Assembly: GCF_014235185.1 (NCBI RefSeq)
Contig: NZ_CP060131.1
Coordinates: 5,649,501 to 5,713,500 of the forward strand
Length of the DNA stretch: 64,000 nt
Source of the DNA: Pseudonocardia petroleophila
GTDB taxonomy: Bacteria > Actinomycetota > Actinomycetes > Mycobacteriales > Pseudonocardiaceae
Direction: 5' to 3'
Position 1 is the first letter of the stretch. Each line of letters opens with the position of its first letter. Shown piece after piece: positions 42,201 through 49,577 of the stretch. Made by a program: the position numbers and the translations under genes. Under the pieces are notes generated by a model that was not told the DNA's origin, made no database searches, and saw only the letters and a program-made list of their open reading frames with translations.

Positions 42201-43363
42201 CCCTGTCCACCGAGGACCGCGCGATCGTCGCCCAGGACGACTACTTCTACGAGCCGGTGGTCGAGGAGGCGCAGGGCTCCTGGATCAAGTTCGACGGCCG
42301 CTGGTTCCTCAACTTCGCCTCCTACTCCTACCTCGGCCTGATCGGCCACGACTACATCGACACCCAGGCCGTGCGGGCGGTCGAGAAGCACGGCACCGGC
42401 GCGCACGGCGTCCGCCTGCTGGCGGGCACGCTGCACCTGCACCGCGAGCTGGAGCTGGCGCTGGCCCGCTTCCTCGGCACCGAGGACGCGATCGTCTACT
42501 CCAGCGGCTACATGGCCAACGTCGCCACGGTCGGCGCGCTCGTCGGGCCGGGGGACGTCGTGATCGGCGACGTCTACAACCACGCGAGCATCCTCGACGG
42601 CTACCGGCTCTCCGGCGCACAGGTGATCACCTACGCGCACAACGACCTCGACGACCTGGAGCGCGCGCTGCGCAAGGTCGGCGACGCCGGGCGCCTCGTC
42701 GTCACCGACGCGGTGTTCAGCATGGACGGCGACATCGCGCCGCTGCCGCAGATCGTCGAGCTGTGCGAGCGCTACGACGCCCCGCTGATGGTCGACGAGG
42801 CGCACAGCCTGGGCGTGCTCGGCGCGACCGGACGCGGCATCACCGAGCACTTCGGCATCGACCCGGCCCGGGTCGCGGTGAAGATGGGGACGCTGTCGAA
42901 GACGGTCCCGAGCGCGGGCGGCTACGTCGCGGGCTCGGCCGACCTGGTGTTCGCGCTGAAGAACAACGCCCGCGGCTGGATGTTCAGCGCGGCGGCGACG
43001 CCTGCGCAGGTCGCGGCGGCGAAGGCGGCGGTCGACGTGATCGCGGCCGCCCCGACGATGGTCACCGAGCTGCACCGGCGCACCGAGCGCTACCGCGGCC
43101 TGCTGCGCGGGCTGGGCTTCGACACCCTCGCCAGCGAGACGCCGGTCGTCCCGGTGATCTGCCGCAGCGCCGAGCAGGCCCAGGAGATGGCCCGGCTGTG
43201 CCAGGCCGACGGCCTGTTCGTCCAGCCGATCGTCTACCCGGCCGTGCCGAAGGCGCTGCCGCGGCTGCGCACGATCGTCAACCTCAGTCACTCCGACGAG
43301 GACATCGACCACGCCGTCGCCGCGATCGAGCGGGCCGGGCGGCGCATCGGGCTCATCGCCTGA
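39233..43363 (+). CDS. Terminal PKS protein: DH–KR–ACP–alpha-oxoamine synthase
   Basis: A 1376-residue protein that completes module 6 and releases the chain. The N-terminal DH has H19 (DHLVAGEPVLP) and D176 (LLDSVFQ). The KR has the NADPH loop GGMSGIG near 515 and Y655. ACP lies at about 755–823. A Pro/Ala-rich linker (about 825–965) leads to a PLP-dependent alpha-oxoamine synthase (about 967–1376) of the KAPA synthase/ALA synthase/serine palmitoyltransferase family. GTGAHGVRLLAGTLHLHREL, MVDEAHSLGVLG and GTLSKTVPSAGGYVAGS contain the PLP lysine K1223. By family it would decarboxylatively condense the ACP-bound acyl chain with an amino acid to give an alpha-aminoketone. The amino-acid substrate is not predictable here. 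Its ATG overlaps the AlkC stop. Confidence 0.94.
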   Translation: MSTVTAVHLAASDPAVADHLVAGEPVLPAAAQIEAVLTACAADRPGDRWWLDHVAFLAPLRVGPAGVEIRTEIADDGTALLRSRTPGDDDWTTHGRAGTTSGSMDLPRYLDTAALRARCTEAVPAAEIAAWRAASGIDYGPTYRAIRSAHRGDGVLLAVLRTHGTATHVVPPSLLDSVFQCLGMLDAGAAGACLPWFVGRIAVRRPVSGTVLAQVETTPGDAASGVVRGRAVVCSLQGEVLLELDRITLKAAAPAPDRAAPEPASPGPAAAPLPRTGPTPAGPAPVAVTALPPVPRPPGGPDAALDRRHRDRPAAAAPAGTGTRPTPEVVGTVLAPGWEVVTPTPAGDAGTVLVVSDKIDGATGTGAVHDGRLAAAVAQDRPGRVVYVPGPDDGTAAGATAAVQTAFALVRALAARPPMVDLTVVTRGAQSLGGGPVRPPHTALWGLVRSLRVENPRTAIRLVDLEPDAPASTAARMTAAGFDEPELVRRGDTWSAPVLAPSTATGRPFPVAGGRFLVTGGMSGIGLHVAEMLADDGCAHLTLVGRTEPRDGERRDRIDRLAGRCDVRVLTCDVRDLAAALHDAPRFDGVVHSAGILRDGLARTLTSERIDEVLAPKIGGAHAIDAAFPRDRRPGAVVLFSSISAVHGNLGQSSYSAANAYLDGFAAARRAAGESWSSLGWGLWNVGMGEQIVQGAAARGIPALSADEGIALLRTGLALPPAHYVLSAAHRPTAPPPAGPRPKDEPMTTVAPEGRLWPSLSSILQSTLHVRAVSPDDNLLELGLDSMMAVEVAAALSREGLEVDPGTFFEHARVEDLVAHLDTLPRTGAPGAGLPAPALPAVPAAGAPAAVPAPAAQAPVAQAPVAQAPVVQPPATVPGGGFVPDWDRFRDLDGPRPAASGTPPLAATAPQAPAAPAPIAPIAAAPIARAPIAPAPIAPPAPAAAPAHPATRRPAAPPLGPSGVPTPRRTLPGRLTDRPDGTFLDRRIDALSTEDRAIVAQDDYFYEPVVEEAQGSWIKFDGRWFLNFASYSYLGLIGHDYIDTQAVRAVEKHGTGAHGVRLLAGTLHLHRELELALARFLGTEDAIVYSSGYMANVATVGALVGPGDVVIGDVYNHASILDGYRLSGAQVITYAHNDLDDLERALRKVGDAGRLVVTDAVFSMDGDIAPLPQIVELCERYDAPLMVDEAHSLGVLGATGRGITEHFGIDPARVAVKMGTLSKTVPSAGGYVAGSADLVFALKNNARGWMFSAAATPAQVAAAKAAVDVIAAAPTMVTELHRRTERYRGLLRGLGFDTLASETPVVPVICRSAEQAQEMARLCQADGLFVQPIVYPAVPKALPRLRTIVNLSHSDEDIDHAVAAIERAGRRIGLIA
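41798..41842 (+). repeat. Three perfect 15-bp tandem repeats coding the Ala-Gln-Ala-Pro-Val linker
   Basis: GCCCAGGCCCCGGTC occurs three times head to tail inside the linker between the ACP and the oxoamine synthase. Further Ala-Pro-Ile repeats follow near 41985–42050. They encode a flexible tether, and their copy number may vary by slippage without breaking the frame. Confidence 0.9.
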
Positions 43364-43401
43364 GCCCGGTACGGGCACACCCCACCGAGAAGGAGATCAC
43401 G

Positions 43402-43707
43402 ATGGACGAGATCGACGGAGCGGCGTTCTTCGGGGCGGTCCTGCGCGCCGTGGCCTGCACCCGCAACCACAACGAGGACCGGGCCGAGTACGCCGCGGGC
43501 GTGCTCGCCCCGGCGGCGCGGATCCGCGAGTTCGAGACCGAGCTCGGCGGGCGGACGCCGACCCGGTCCGAGGCCGAGCAGGTGCTGTCCTGGCTGGACA
43601 CGATCCTGCGCACCAAGCGGACCCCCGACGAGGAGCGCGAGCACCACACCGGCTACATCGCCCGCGTCTCGGGCCTGTCCCTGGTGCGCGCGGACGTGGC
43701 GGCCTGA
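43402..43707 (+). CDS. Small protein of unknown function within the biosynthetic operon
   Basis: A 101-residue, charged and mostly helical-looking protein beginning MDEIDGAAFFGAVLRAVACT, with two Cys-free halves after residue 20. An AAGGAG ribosome site precedes the ATG, and the TGA is one base before the GTG of the deacylase gene. I see no membrane segment, carrier-protein Ser motif or metal site. The position between the synthase and the tailoring genes suggests an accessory role, for example a partner of the deacylase. I do not recognise the family. Confidence 0.8.
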   Translation: MDEIDGAAFFGAVLRAVACTRNHNEDRAEYAAGVLAPAARIREFETELGGRTPTRSEAEQVLSWLDTILRTKRTPDEEREHHTGYIARVSGLSLVRADVAA

Positions 43708-43708
43708 C

Positions 43709-44833
43709 GTGTCGCGCACCGGTCCCGCGTGGTTCAGCCACGAGCTCTGCTTCTGGCACGACCCCGGTGCCGGATCCGGCTACGTGCCGGTCGGCCCCGG
43801 GGTGGAGCCGCTGCGGCAGCACGCGGTCGATCCCGACCTGCGCCGCGCCGAGGGACTGGTGCGCCTGTCCGGTGTGCTGGAGCACTTCGTCCGGCGCACC
43901 CCCACCCCGGCCACCGACGAGGACCTGCTGCTCGTCCACACCCCGGCGCACGTCGACCGCGTCGAGGCCGCCTCGGCACTCGGCGCGGGCGACGCGGGGG
44001 TGTACGCGCAGGTCAACCACCACAGCGCCCTGGCCGCCCGGCTGGCGGTCGGGGCCTGCGTCCAGGCCGTCGACGACGTGCTGGACGGGCGGCACCCCCG
44101 GGCGTACTGCCTGGTCCGCCCGCCCGGTCACCACGCGGAGCCCGACCGCGCGATGGCGCTGTGCCTCTACAACAACCTGGCGGTGGCGGCCCGGTCGGCG
44201 CAGCGCCGCGGGGTGGGGCGCGTCCTGGTCCTGGACTGGGACGTGCACCACGGCAACGGGCTGCAGGACGTCTTCTGGTCCGACCCCGACGTCCTCTACG
44301 TCTCGATCCACCAGGAAGGGCTGTTCCCCCCGGGTGCGGGCCTGGTGACCGAGACCGGCGGGGGCGCCGGGGCCGGCCGGACCCTCAACGTCCCCCTGCC
44401 CGCCGGCTCCGGGCACGGTGCCTACCTGGCCGCGATCGAGCAGGTCGTGGCCCCGGCGGCGCGGGCGTTCGGGCCGGACCTGGTCCTCGTCGCCGCGGGC
44501 GTCGACGCGGGCGGGCACGACCCGATGGGTCGGATGATGGCCACCAGCCGCACGTTCCACGCGATGACGACCGCGCTGTGCGAGCTGGCCGACGAGCTGG
44601 CGGGCGGGCGGATCGTGCTGGCCCACGAGGGCGGCTACTCCGCCTGGTACCAGCCGACGCTCGTGCTCGCCACCGCCTGCGCGGTCGCCGGGCTGCCCGC
44701 CCCGCCCGATCCGTTCCTGCACTCGCTGGAGCACCTGCCCGGGCAGCAGATCCGTCCCCACCAGACCCGGGTCCTGCAGTTCCTGCGCGACCACCACCCC
44801 CTGCTGAGCACGGAAGGAGCGGCCCTCCGATGA
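43709..44833 (+). CDS. Histone-deacetylase-fold amidohydrolase (class II HDAC/acetylpolyamine deacetylase-like)
   Basis: A 374-residue zinc amidohydrolase. The charge-relay motif RPPGHHAEP (His141–142) is present. The metal ligands are D178 and H180 in LDWDVHHGNG and D266 in GVDAGGHDPMG, and the transition-state Tyr310 lies in EGGYS. The complete site indicates an active N-deacylase. In the operon it could remove an acyl or formyl mask from the natural product, for example the N-formyl put on by the loading domain, or act on an acetylated self-protected form; both are inference. Its GTG start is one base after the preceding stop, and its stop overlaps the thioesterase ATG (ATGA). Confidence 0.93.
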   Translation: MSRTGPAWFSHELCFWHDPGAGSGYVPVGPGVEPLRQHAVDPDLRRAEGLVRLSGVLEHFVRRTPTPATDEDLLLVHTPAHVDRVEAASALGAGDAGVYAQVNHHSALAARLAVGACVQAVDDVLDGRHPRAYCLVRPPGHHAEPDRAMALCLYNNLAVAARSAQRRGVGRVLVLDWDVHHGNGLQDVFWSDPDVLYVSIHQEGLFPPGAGLVTETGGGAGAGRTLNVPLPAGSGHGAYLAAIEQVVAPAARAFGPDLVLVAAGVDAGGHDPMGRMMATSRTFHAMTTALCELADELAGGRIVLAHEGGYSAWYQPTLVLATACAVAGLPAPPDPFLHSLEHLPGQQIRPHQTRVLQFLRDHHPLLSTEGAALR

Positions 44834-45618
44834 ACCCCTGGCTGCTGAAGGTGGGCGCGCGCCGCCGCGGCCCGGCCGGTGTGCGCCCGGTGGCGCGGGT
44901 GATCGGCCTGCCCCACGCGGGCGGCTGGCCCTCGGCCTTCCAGACCTGGCGCCGGGTGCTGCCCGAGCACGTCGAGCTCGTGGTGGCGCAGCTGCCCGGG
45001 CGCGGCATGCGCAGCGACGAGGCCCCGCTGCGGCGGGTCGCCCCGATCGTCGCGGGGCTGGCCGACGCGGTCGCCGACCTGGACCCGCTGCCGACGGTCG
45101 TGCTCGGCCACAGCTTCGGCAGCGTGCTGGGCTACGAGCTCACCAAGCGGATGGAGCGGCGCGGGCTCGCGCCGGAGCTGCTCGCCGTCTCCGCGCGGCA
45201 GCCGCCGTGCTTCCCGAGCCGGGCCCCGTTCGCCCACCAGGGATCCGACGACGAGCTGGTCGCGCACCTGGTGCGGATCGGCGGGGTGTCGCCGGACCTG
45301 CTCACCCGCCCTGGCCTCGTCGACACCGCGCTCGGGGCCATCCGGGCCGACCTCGAGGCCCTGGAGACCTACGCCCGCCCACCGGCCGGCACCGCGGTCC
45401 CGATCCTGTCCCTCGGCGCCACCGACGACCCCGTCGTCGTCGCCGAGCGGCTGCACCTCTGGTCGGTCGAGACGACCGGCGCCTTCCGCCGCCGCATGTT
45501 CACCGGCGGTCACTTCTACCTCTACGACCCGACGACCGCGGCGACCATCGCCGCGGAGCTGCTCGCCGCCCTGCCGGCGCCGGTGACCACCGGGACCGGC
45601 CTCGACCGACCCGCCTGA
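44830..45618 (+). CDS. Type II (editing) thioesterase
   Basis: A 262-residue alpha/beta hydrolase of the stand-alone thioesterase group. It has the LPHAGG oxyanion segment, GHSFGS with S95, an Asp in GATDDPV (about 199–200) and H228 in FTGGHFYL. Such enzymes clear stalled or misprimed acyl groups from carrier proteins. Because the synthase ends with an oxoamine synthase and no TE domain, this enzyme is unlikely to be the main releasing enzyme. It overlaps the deacylase gene by ATGA. Confidence 0.93.
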   Translation: MNPWLLKVGARRRGPAGVRPVARVIGLPHAGGWPSAFQTWRRVLPEHVELVVAQLPGRGMRSDEAPLRRVAPIVAGLADAVADLDPLPTVVLGHSFGSVLGYELTKRMERRGLAPELLAVSARQPPCFPSRAPFAHQGSDDELVAHLVRIGGVSPDLLTRPGLVDTALGAIRADLEALETYARPPAGTAVPILSLGATDDPVVVAERLHLWSVETTGAFRRRMFTGGHFYLYDPTTAATIAAELLAALPAPVTTGTGLDRPA

Positions 45619-45654
45619 CCCCTCCCCTCCCCGACACACACGATTGGATCGATC

Positions 45655-47211
45655 ATGGACACGTCCACCTCAGCCGAGCCGCGCGCCGGCACGCGGGAGT
45701 GGCTGGGCCTGGCGGTGCTGGCCCTGCCCACCCTGCTCGTCTCCATGGACGTCAGCGTCCTGCACCTGGCCGTCCCCGCGATCACCTCCAGCCTCTCGGC
45801 CGACGCCGGCCAGATGCTGTGGATCATCGACATCTACGGCTTCATGATCGCCGGCTTCCTCGTCACGATGGGCACCCTCGGCGACCGCATCGGCCGCCGC
45901 AAGCTGCTCCTCATCGGCGGTGCGGCGTTCGGCGCCGCCTCCGTGCTGGCCGCGTTCGCGACCTCCCCCGAGATGCTCATCGCGAGCCGGGCGCTGCTCG
46001 GCGTCGCGGGCGCCACCCTGATGCCCTCGACGCTCTCGCTGATCGTCAACATGTTCCGCAGCGACGCCCAGCGCGGCGTGGCCATCGCGGTCTGGGTGAC
46101 GATGTTCTCCCTCGGCACGGCGCTCGGCCCGGTCGTCGGCGGCGCACTGCTCGAGTTCTTCTGGTGGGGCTCGGTGTTCCTGCTGGCCGTGCCAGTGATG
46201 GTCCTGCTGCTGGTGGCGGGCCCGATCCTGCTCCCCGAGTACCGCGACGCCGACGCCGGCCGGATCGACCTGCTCAGCGTCGCCCTGTCCCTCGCGGCCC
46301 TGCTGCCGGTCATCTACGGCCTCAAGGGCCTCGCCACCGGCGCGTCGGCGGTCACCTCGATCGCCGCGATCGTGCTGGGCGTCGTGTTCGCCGTGGTGTT
46401 CGCCCTGCGCCAGCGCACCCTGGCCAGCCCGCTGCTGGACATGAGCCTGTTCCGGCAGCGCGCGTTCGCCGTCACCGCGGTCGCGATGCTCGCCTCGATG
46501 TTCATCGCGGGCGGCACGTACCTGTTCGTCACCCAGTACCTGCAGCTCGTCACCGGGCTGTCCCCGATGCAGGCCGGCCTGTGGCTGCTGCCCGCCGCGG
46601 GGGCGCTCATCGTCACCTCGATGCTCGCCCCGGCGCTGGCCGCGAAGATCAAGCCGCACTACGTGGTGGTCGGCGGCCTGCTGATCTCCACGGTCGGCCA
46701 GGTCGTGCTGGCGACGCTCGGCACCGACGACCTCGCCCTGCTGGTCATCGGCTTCCTGCTGGTCTACGCCGGCGGCGGCCCGATGATCTCGCTCGGCACC
46801 GACCTGATCATCGGCTCGGCGCCGCCCGAGCAGGCGGGGTCGGCCAGCTCGATCTCCGAGACCGCGACCGAGCTCGGCATGGCGCTGGGCGTGGCCGCGC
46901 TCGGCAGCCTGGGCACCGCGGTCTACCGCGGGCTCGCCGTCGTCCCGGCCGGCACGCCCGCCGACCTCGCCGCGGCCGCCCAGGACACGCTGGCCAGTGC
47001 GGCCGCCGCGGTGCAGGGCCTGCCCGCCGAGGTCGCCGCCGCGCTGCTGGACCCGAACCGGGCCGCGTTCGTCGGCGGCCTCAACGTCCTGGGCTGGGTG
47101 TGCGCCGCGCTGTCCGTCGCCCTCGCCGCACTCATGGTGCTCGGCAACCGCGAGACCCCGGCCGCCGCCGCGACCCCGGAGGGGGTGCGCGACGAGGTGG
47201 GTGCCGTCTAG
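45655..47211 (+). CDS. DHA2-family MFS drug exporter (14 TM)
   Basis: A 518-residue EmrB/QacA-type proton-coupled exporter. The N-terminal VSMDVSVLHLAVPAI helix, the loop motif GTLGDRIGRRKLL and the GALIVTSMLAPAL-type later helices fit the family, and the length fits 14 membrane segments. It is the last gene of the operon and is followed by a strong hairpin terminator. It probably exports the product and so contributes to resistance together with the DNA glycosylase. Confidence 0.93.
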   Translation: MDTSTSAEPRAGTREWLGLAVLALPTLLVSMDVSVLHLAVPAITSSLSADAGQMLWIIDIYGFMIAGFLVTMGTLGDRIGRRKLLLIGGAAFGAASVLAAFATSPEMLIASRALLGVAGATLMPSTLSLIVNMFRSDAQRGVAIAVWVTMFSLGTALGPVVGGALLEFFWWGSVFLLAVPVMVLLLVAGPILLPEYRDADAGRIDLLSVALSLAALLPVIYGLKGLATGASAVTSIAAIVLGVVFAVVFALRQRTLASPLLDMSLFRQRAFAVTAVAMLASMFIAGGTYLFVTQYLQLVTGLSPMQAGLWLLPAAGALIVTSMLAPALAAKIKPHYVVVGGLLISTVGQVVLATLGTDDLALLVIGFLLVYAGGGPMISLGTDLIIGSAPPEQAGSASSISETATELGMALGVAALGSLGTAVYRGLAVVPAGTPADLAAAAQDTLASAAAAVQGLPAEVAAALLDPNRAAFVGGLNVLGWVCAALSVALAALMVLGNRETPAAAATPEGVRDEVGAV

Positions 47212-47226
47212 CTCCCCGCCCCGACC

Positions 47227-47262
47227 GGGCCCGTCACCGCGCTCCCCCGCGGTGGCGGGCCC
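47227..47262. terminator. Bidirectional hairpin terminator ending the cluster
   Basis: A 15-bp stem (47227–47241 with 47248–47262, one G:T-type mismatch) around a 6-base loop lies between the exporter stop and the convergent VOC-protein stop. It would end both transcripts and marks the right edge of the biosynthetic operon. Confidence 0.75.
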
Positions 47263-47279
47263 ACCGGCGTCCCGGGGGG

Positions 47280-47699
47280 TCAGCCCCGGGACGCGCCGGC
47301 GAAGGCGGCCGCGAACTCCGGCGACGGCGGGATGGGCGTGATCACGTCGATCAGCACGCCGCTGGGGTCGGCCACGATGAAGTGCCGCTGGCCGAAGTCC
47401 TCGCTGCGCAGCTCCTGCTCGGGCACCAGGCCGCCGCGGACGACCAGCCGCTCCCACTCGGCGTCGACGTCGGGGACCTCGACGTTGAGCAGCAGCCCCT
47501 GCACCGGCCGGCGGTAGGCGGCGGGGACCGTGGGGTGGTCCTGGTCGAGCAGGGCCAGCTCCTGGCCGTCGGGGCGGCGGAGGCTGACGTACCAGTCGGC
47601 CTCGAACGTCGTCTCGAAGCCAAGCCGCTCGGTGTAGAACGCGTGCGACTCGCGGATCCGCGAGGTGCAGATCACCGGGTACATGCTGGTCAGCTTCAT
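47280..47699 (-). CDS. VOC/glyoxalase-fold protein
   Basis: A 139-residue single-gene VOC protein made of two beta-alpha-beta-beta-beta repeats: MYPVICTSRIRESHAFYTER at the start and GQRHFIVADPSGVLIDVI at the end. Proteins of this size are bleomycin-resistance-like binders, dioxygenases or isomerases. The usual metal-ligand pattern is not clear enough to assign a reaction. It lies just outside the cluster terminator on the opposite strand. Confidence 0.85.
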   Translation of the reverse strand: MKLTSMYPVICTSRIRESHAFYTERLGFETTFEADWYVSLRRPDGQELALLDQDHPTVPAAYRRPVQGLLLNVEVPDVDAEWERLVVRGGLVPEQELRSEDFGQRHFIVADPSGVLIDVITPIPPSPEFAAAFAGASRG

Positions 47700-47754
47700 G
47701 GCGTCGACGCTAGCGAGCCCCGTGCGGACCCCGGTCGGGCGACGTCGGGCTCAC

Positions 47755-48204
47755 TCACGGTGAGTGCAGGGCACTGCGCTCGGTCCCGGGGACCGAGTAG
47801 CCGCGCCCGGCGTAGGGGAACCCGTCGAGCTCGGTGGTCTCCGGGCGCTGCTGGTAGTAGGACCGGATCTCGGCGATCCGGCCGTCTGCGGCGAAGACGA
47901 ACCACTCGGCGCCGCGGGTCGCGACCCGGTCGGCATCGGGGGCGGGCCGCCAGAACATCGTCCACTCGATGACGGCCTCGGTGTCGCCCAGCAGCGCGTG
48001 GTCGACCACCCAGCGCGCCCCGATCCGGCCCGCGACCTTCCGCCAGTACCGCGCCAGGTGCTCCCCGCCGCGGACGGCCGTCGACCCGACGTTGGGCGCG
48101 AGGAACCAGTGCACGACGTCCGGGTCGAGCGTGCCGAGCATCTGCTCGACATCGCCGGCGGAGCAGCCGTCGTAGTAGCGGGTGATCGTCTCCAGCGCGC
48201 CCAT
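47755..48204 (-). CDS. SnoaL-like / NTF2-fold protein
   Basis: A 149-residue cone-fold protein beginning MGALETITRYYDGCSAGDVE, with the classic TLDPDVVHWF strand, RGGEHLARYW loop and AEWFVFAADGRIAEIRSYYQ C-terminal hairpin. SnoaL-like proteins act as polyketide cyclases, hydroxylase partners or isomerases, but many are uncharacterised. It faces away from the cluster and is not obviously part of it. The start ATG at 48204 was chosen over a long upstream extension read from the neighbouring gene's antisense strand. Confidence 0.85.
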   Translation of the reverse strand: MGALETITRYYDGCSAGDVEQMLGTLDPDVVHWFLAPNVGSTAVRGGEHLARYWRKVAGRIGARWVVDHALLGDTEAVIEWTMFWRPAPDADRVATRGAEWFVFAADGRIAEIRSYYQQRPETTELDGFPYAGRGYSVPGTERSALHSP

Positions 48205-48238
48205 CGCCCCAGTCTGACCGACCCGTATCCTGGGCGAC

Positions 48239-48970
48239 ATGGCCGGTGGGAAGCCCGACAAGGCAGCGAAGAAGGCAGCTCGGCTGGAGAAGCGGGCCGC
48301 GTCGAAGGCGCGTCGCCAGCAGATCTGGCAGGCGTTCCAGATGCAGCGCAAGGAGGACAAGGCGCTCATCCCGTGGATGCTCGGCGCCTTCGTGGTGTCC
48401 GTGGCGCTCGCCGTCGGGATCGGGGCGATCTTCGGGATCTGGCTGATCCTGCTGCCCATCGGCATCGCGATCGGCATCCTGGCGGCGATCAGCGTCTTCG
48501 GCCGCCGCGTGCAGCGCAACGTCTACACCAAGGCCGACGGGCAGCCGGGCGCCGCGGGCTGGGCGCTCGACAACCTGCGCGGCCAGTGGCGCGTCACGCA
48601 GGGCGTCGCGGGCACCACCCACCTCGACGCCGTGCACCGCGTCATCGGCCGCCCCGGCGTCATCCTCGTCGCCGAGGGGGCCCCGCACCGCGTCAAGGGC
48701 CTGATCGCGCAGGAGAAGAAGCGCACCGCGCGGATCTCGGGCACCACCCCGATCTACGACGTCATCGTGGGCAACGACGAGGGCCAGGTCCCGCTCAAGG
48801 GCCTGCAGCGCCACCTCATGAAGCTGCCGCGCAACATCACCGTCAAGGAGATGGAGACGATCGAGGCGCGCCTGGCCGCCCTCGGCTCCCGCGCCGCCGC
48901 GCTGCCCAAGGGACCGATGCCGGCCGGGGCCAAGATGCGCAGCGTGCAGCGCACGGTCCGCCGGCGCTGA
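48239..48970 (+). CDS. DUF4191 integral membrane protein
   Basis: A 243-residue actinobacterial conserved protein. A basic coiled N-terminus (DKAAKKAARLEKRAASKARR) is followed by two membrane helices (about 42–90) and a cytoplasmic domain with VHRVIGRPGVILVAEGAP and KEMETIEARLAAL. It is usually found near lipoate and glutamine synthetase genes; its function is unknown. It is a good marker of core chromosome. Confidence 0.9.
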   Translation: MAGGKPDKAAKKAARLEKRAASKARRQQIWQAFQMQRKEDKALIPWMLGAFVVSVALAVGIGAIFGIWLILLPIGIAIGILAAISVFGRRVQRNVYTKADGQPGAAGWALDNLRGQWRVTQGVAGTTHLDAVHRVIGRPGVILVAEGAPHRVKGLIAQEKKRTARISGTTPIYDVIVGNDEGQVPLKGLQRHLMKLPRNITVKEMETIEARLAALGSRAAALPKGPMPAGAKMRSVQRTVRRR

Positions 48971-48980
48971 TCCGGGGGCC

Positions 48981-49436
48981 TCAGGCCCGGGTGCGCACCA
49001 CGATCGTGCGGGCCGCGCGGTCGTGCCAGCCCCGGCCGTCGGGGTCGCGCATCAGGGGCGGCAGCACGAGCGCGATCAGCGCCGTGCGCAGCGCCGCCCG
49101 CGGCACCCCGACGACGGGCTCCGAGCCGATCGACGCCACCCGGATCCCGAACGCCGTCATGCCCGCGCTCGCGCCGAACACCGCGACGGGCACGACCGTG
49201 AGCACGAACCACACGGCCAGCACCGTGAACGGCGACGACGTGACCTCCCCGCCGAGGAACAGCGCGGTGATCCCGTAGCCGAGCAGCCAGTCGACGCTGA
49301 GCGCGGCGAGCCGCCTGCCGAACCCCGCAACGGCGCTGACGCCCTCGGCCGGCAGCCCGAACCGCTCCCCCGGGTGGGCCCCCGCGGGGGCCGCGAGCGA
49401 CGAGCCGGGGAGCCAGGTGTCGATCCATCGGGGCAT
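48981..49436 (-). CDS. RDD-family membrane protein
   Basis: A 151-residue protein. The RDD core FGRRLAALSVDWLLGYGITA is followed by two further hydrophobic segments and the conserved tail GWHDRAARTIVV. Some RDD proteins have been linked to ion transport; its role here is unknown. It lies between DUF4191 and glnA, as in many actinomycetes. Confidence 0.9.
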   Translation of the reverse strand: MPRWIDTWLPGSSLAAPAGAHPGERFGLPAEGVSAVAGFGRRLAALSVDWLLGYGITALFLGGEVTSSPFTVLAVWFVLTVVPVAVFGASAGMTAFGIRVASIGSEPVVGVPRAALRTALIALVLPPLMRDPDGRGWHDRAARTIVVRTRA

Positions 49437-49577
49437 GTCACCAGCCTAGGCGAGCCGGATGTGACCCGAGTGACGGTCGGTCCCGTTAACCTCTGTGAAA
49501 CGAGCGAGTGACCGCTGGGCAACACCGCCGCCCTAGCGTCGCCGCAACCCGAGAACCGTTCGAAGGAGTCACCAAGG

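Noticed and set aside
41461..43363. A separate ACP-AOS gene starting at the internal ATG near 41471
   Set aside because: The frame is continuous with the KR domain and no stop or convincing ribosome site separates them, so a fused protein is simpler.
44830..45618. The thioesterase as the chain-releasing enzyme
   Set aside because: It has the stand-alone editing TE layout, and the synthase already ends in an oxoamine synthase that releases chains.
47280..48204. VOC and SnoaL-like proteins as part of the biosynthetic cluster
   Set aside because: They lie beyond a strong terminator on the opposite strand next to core genes; a role in the pathway is possible but unsupported.
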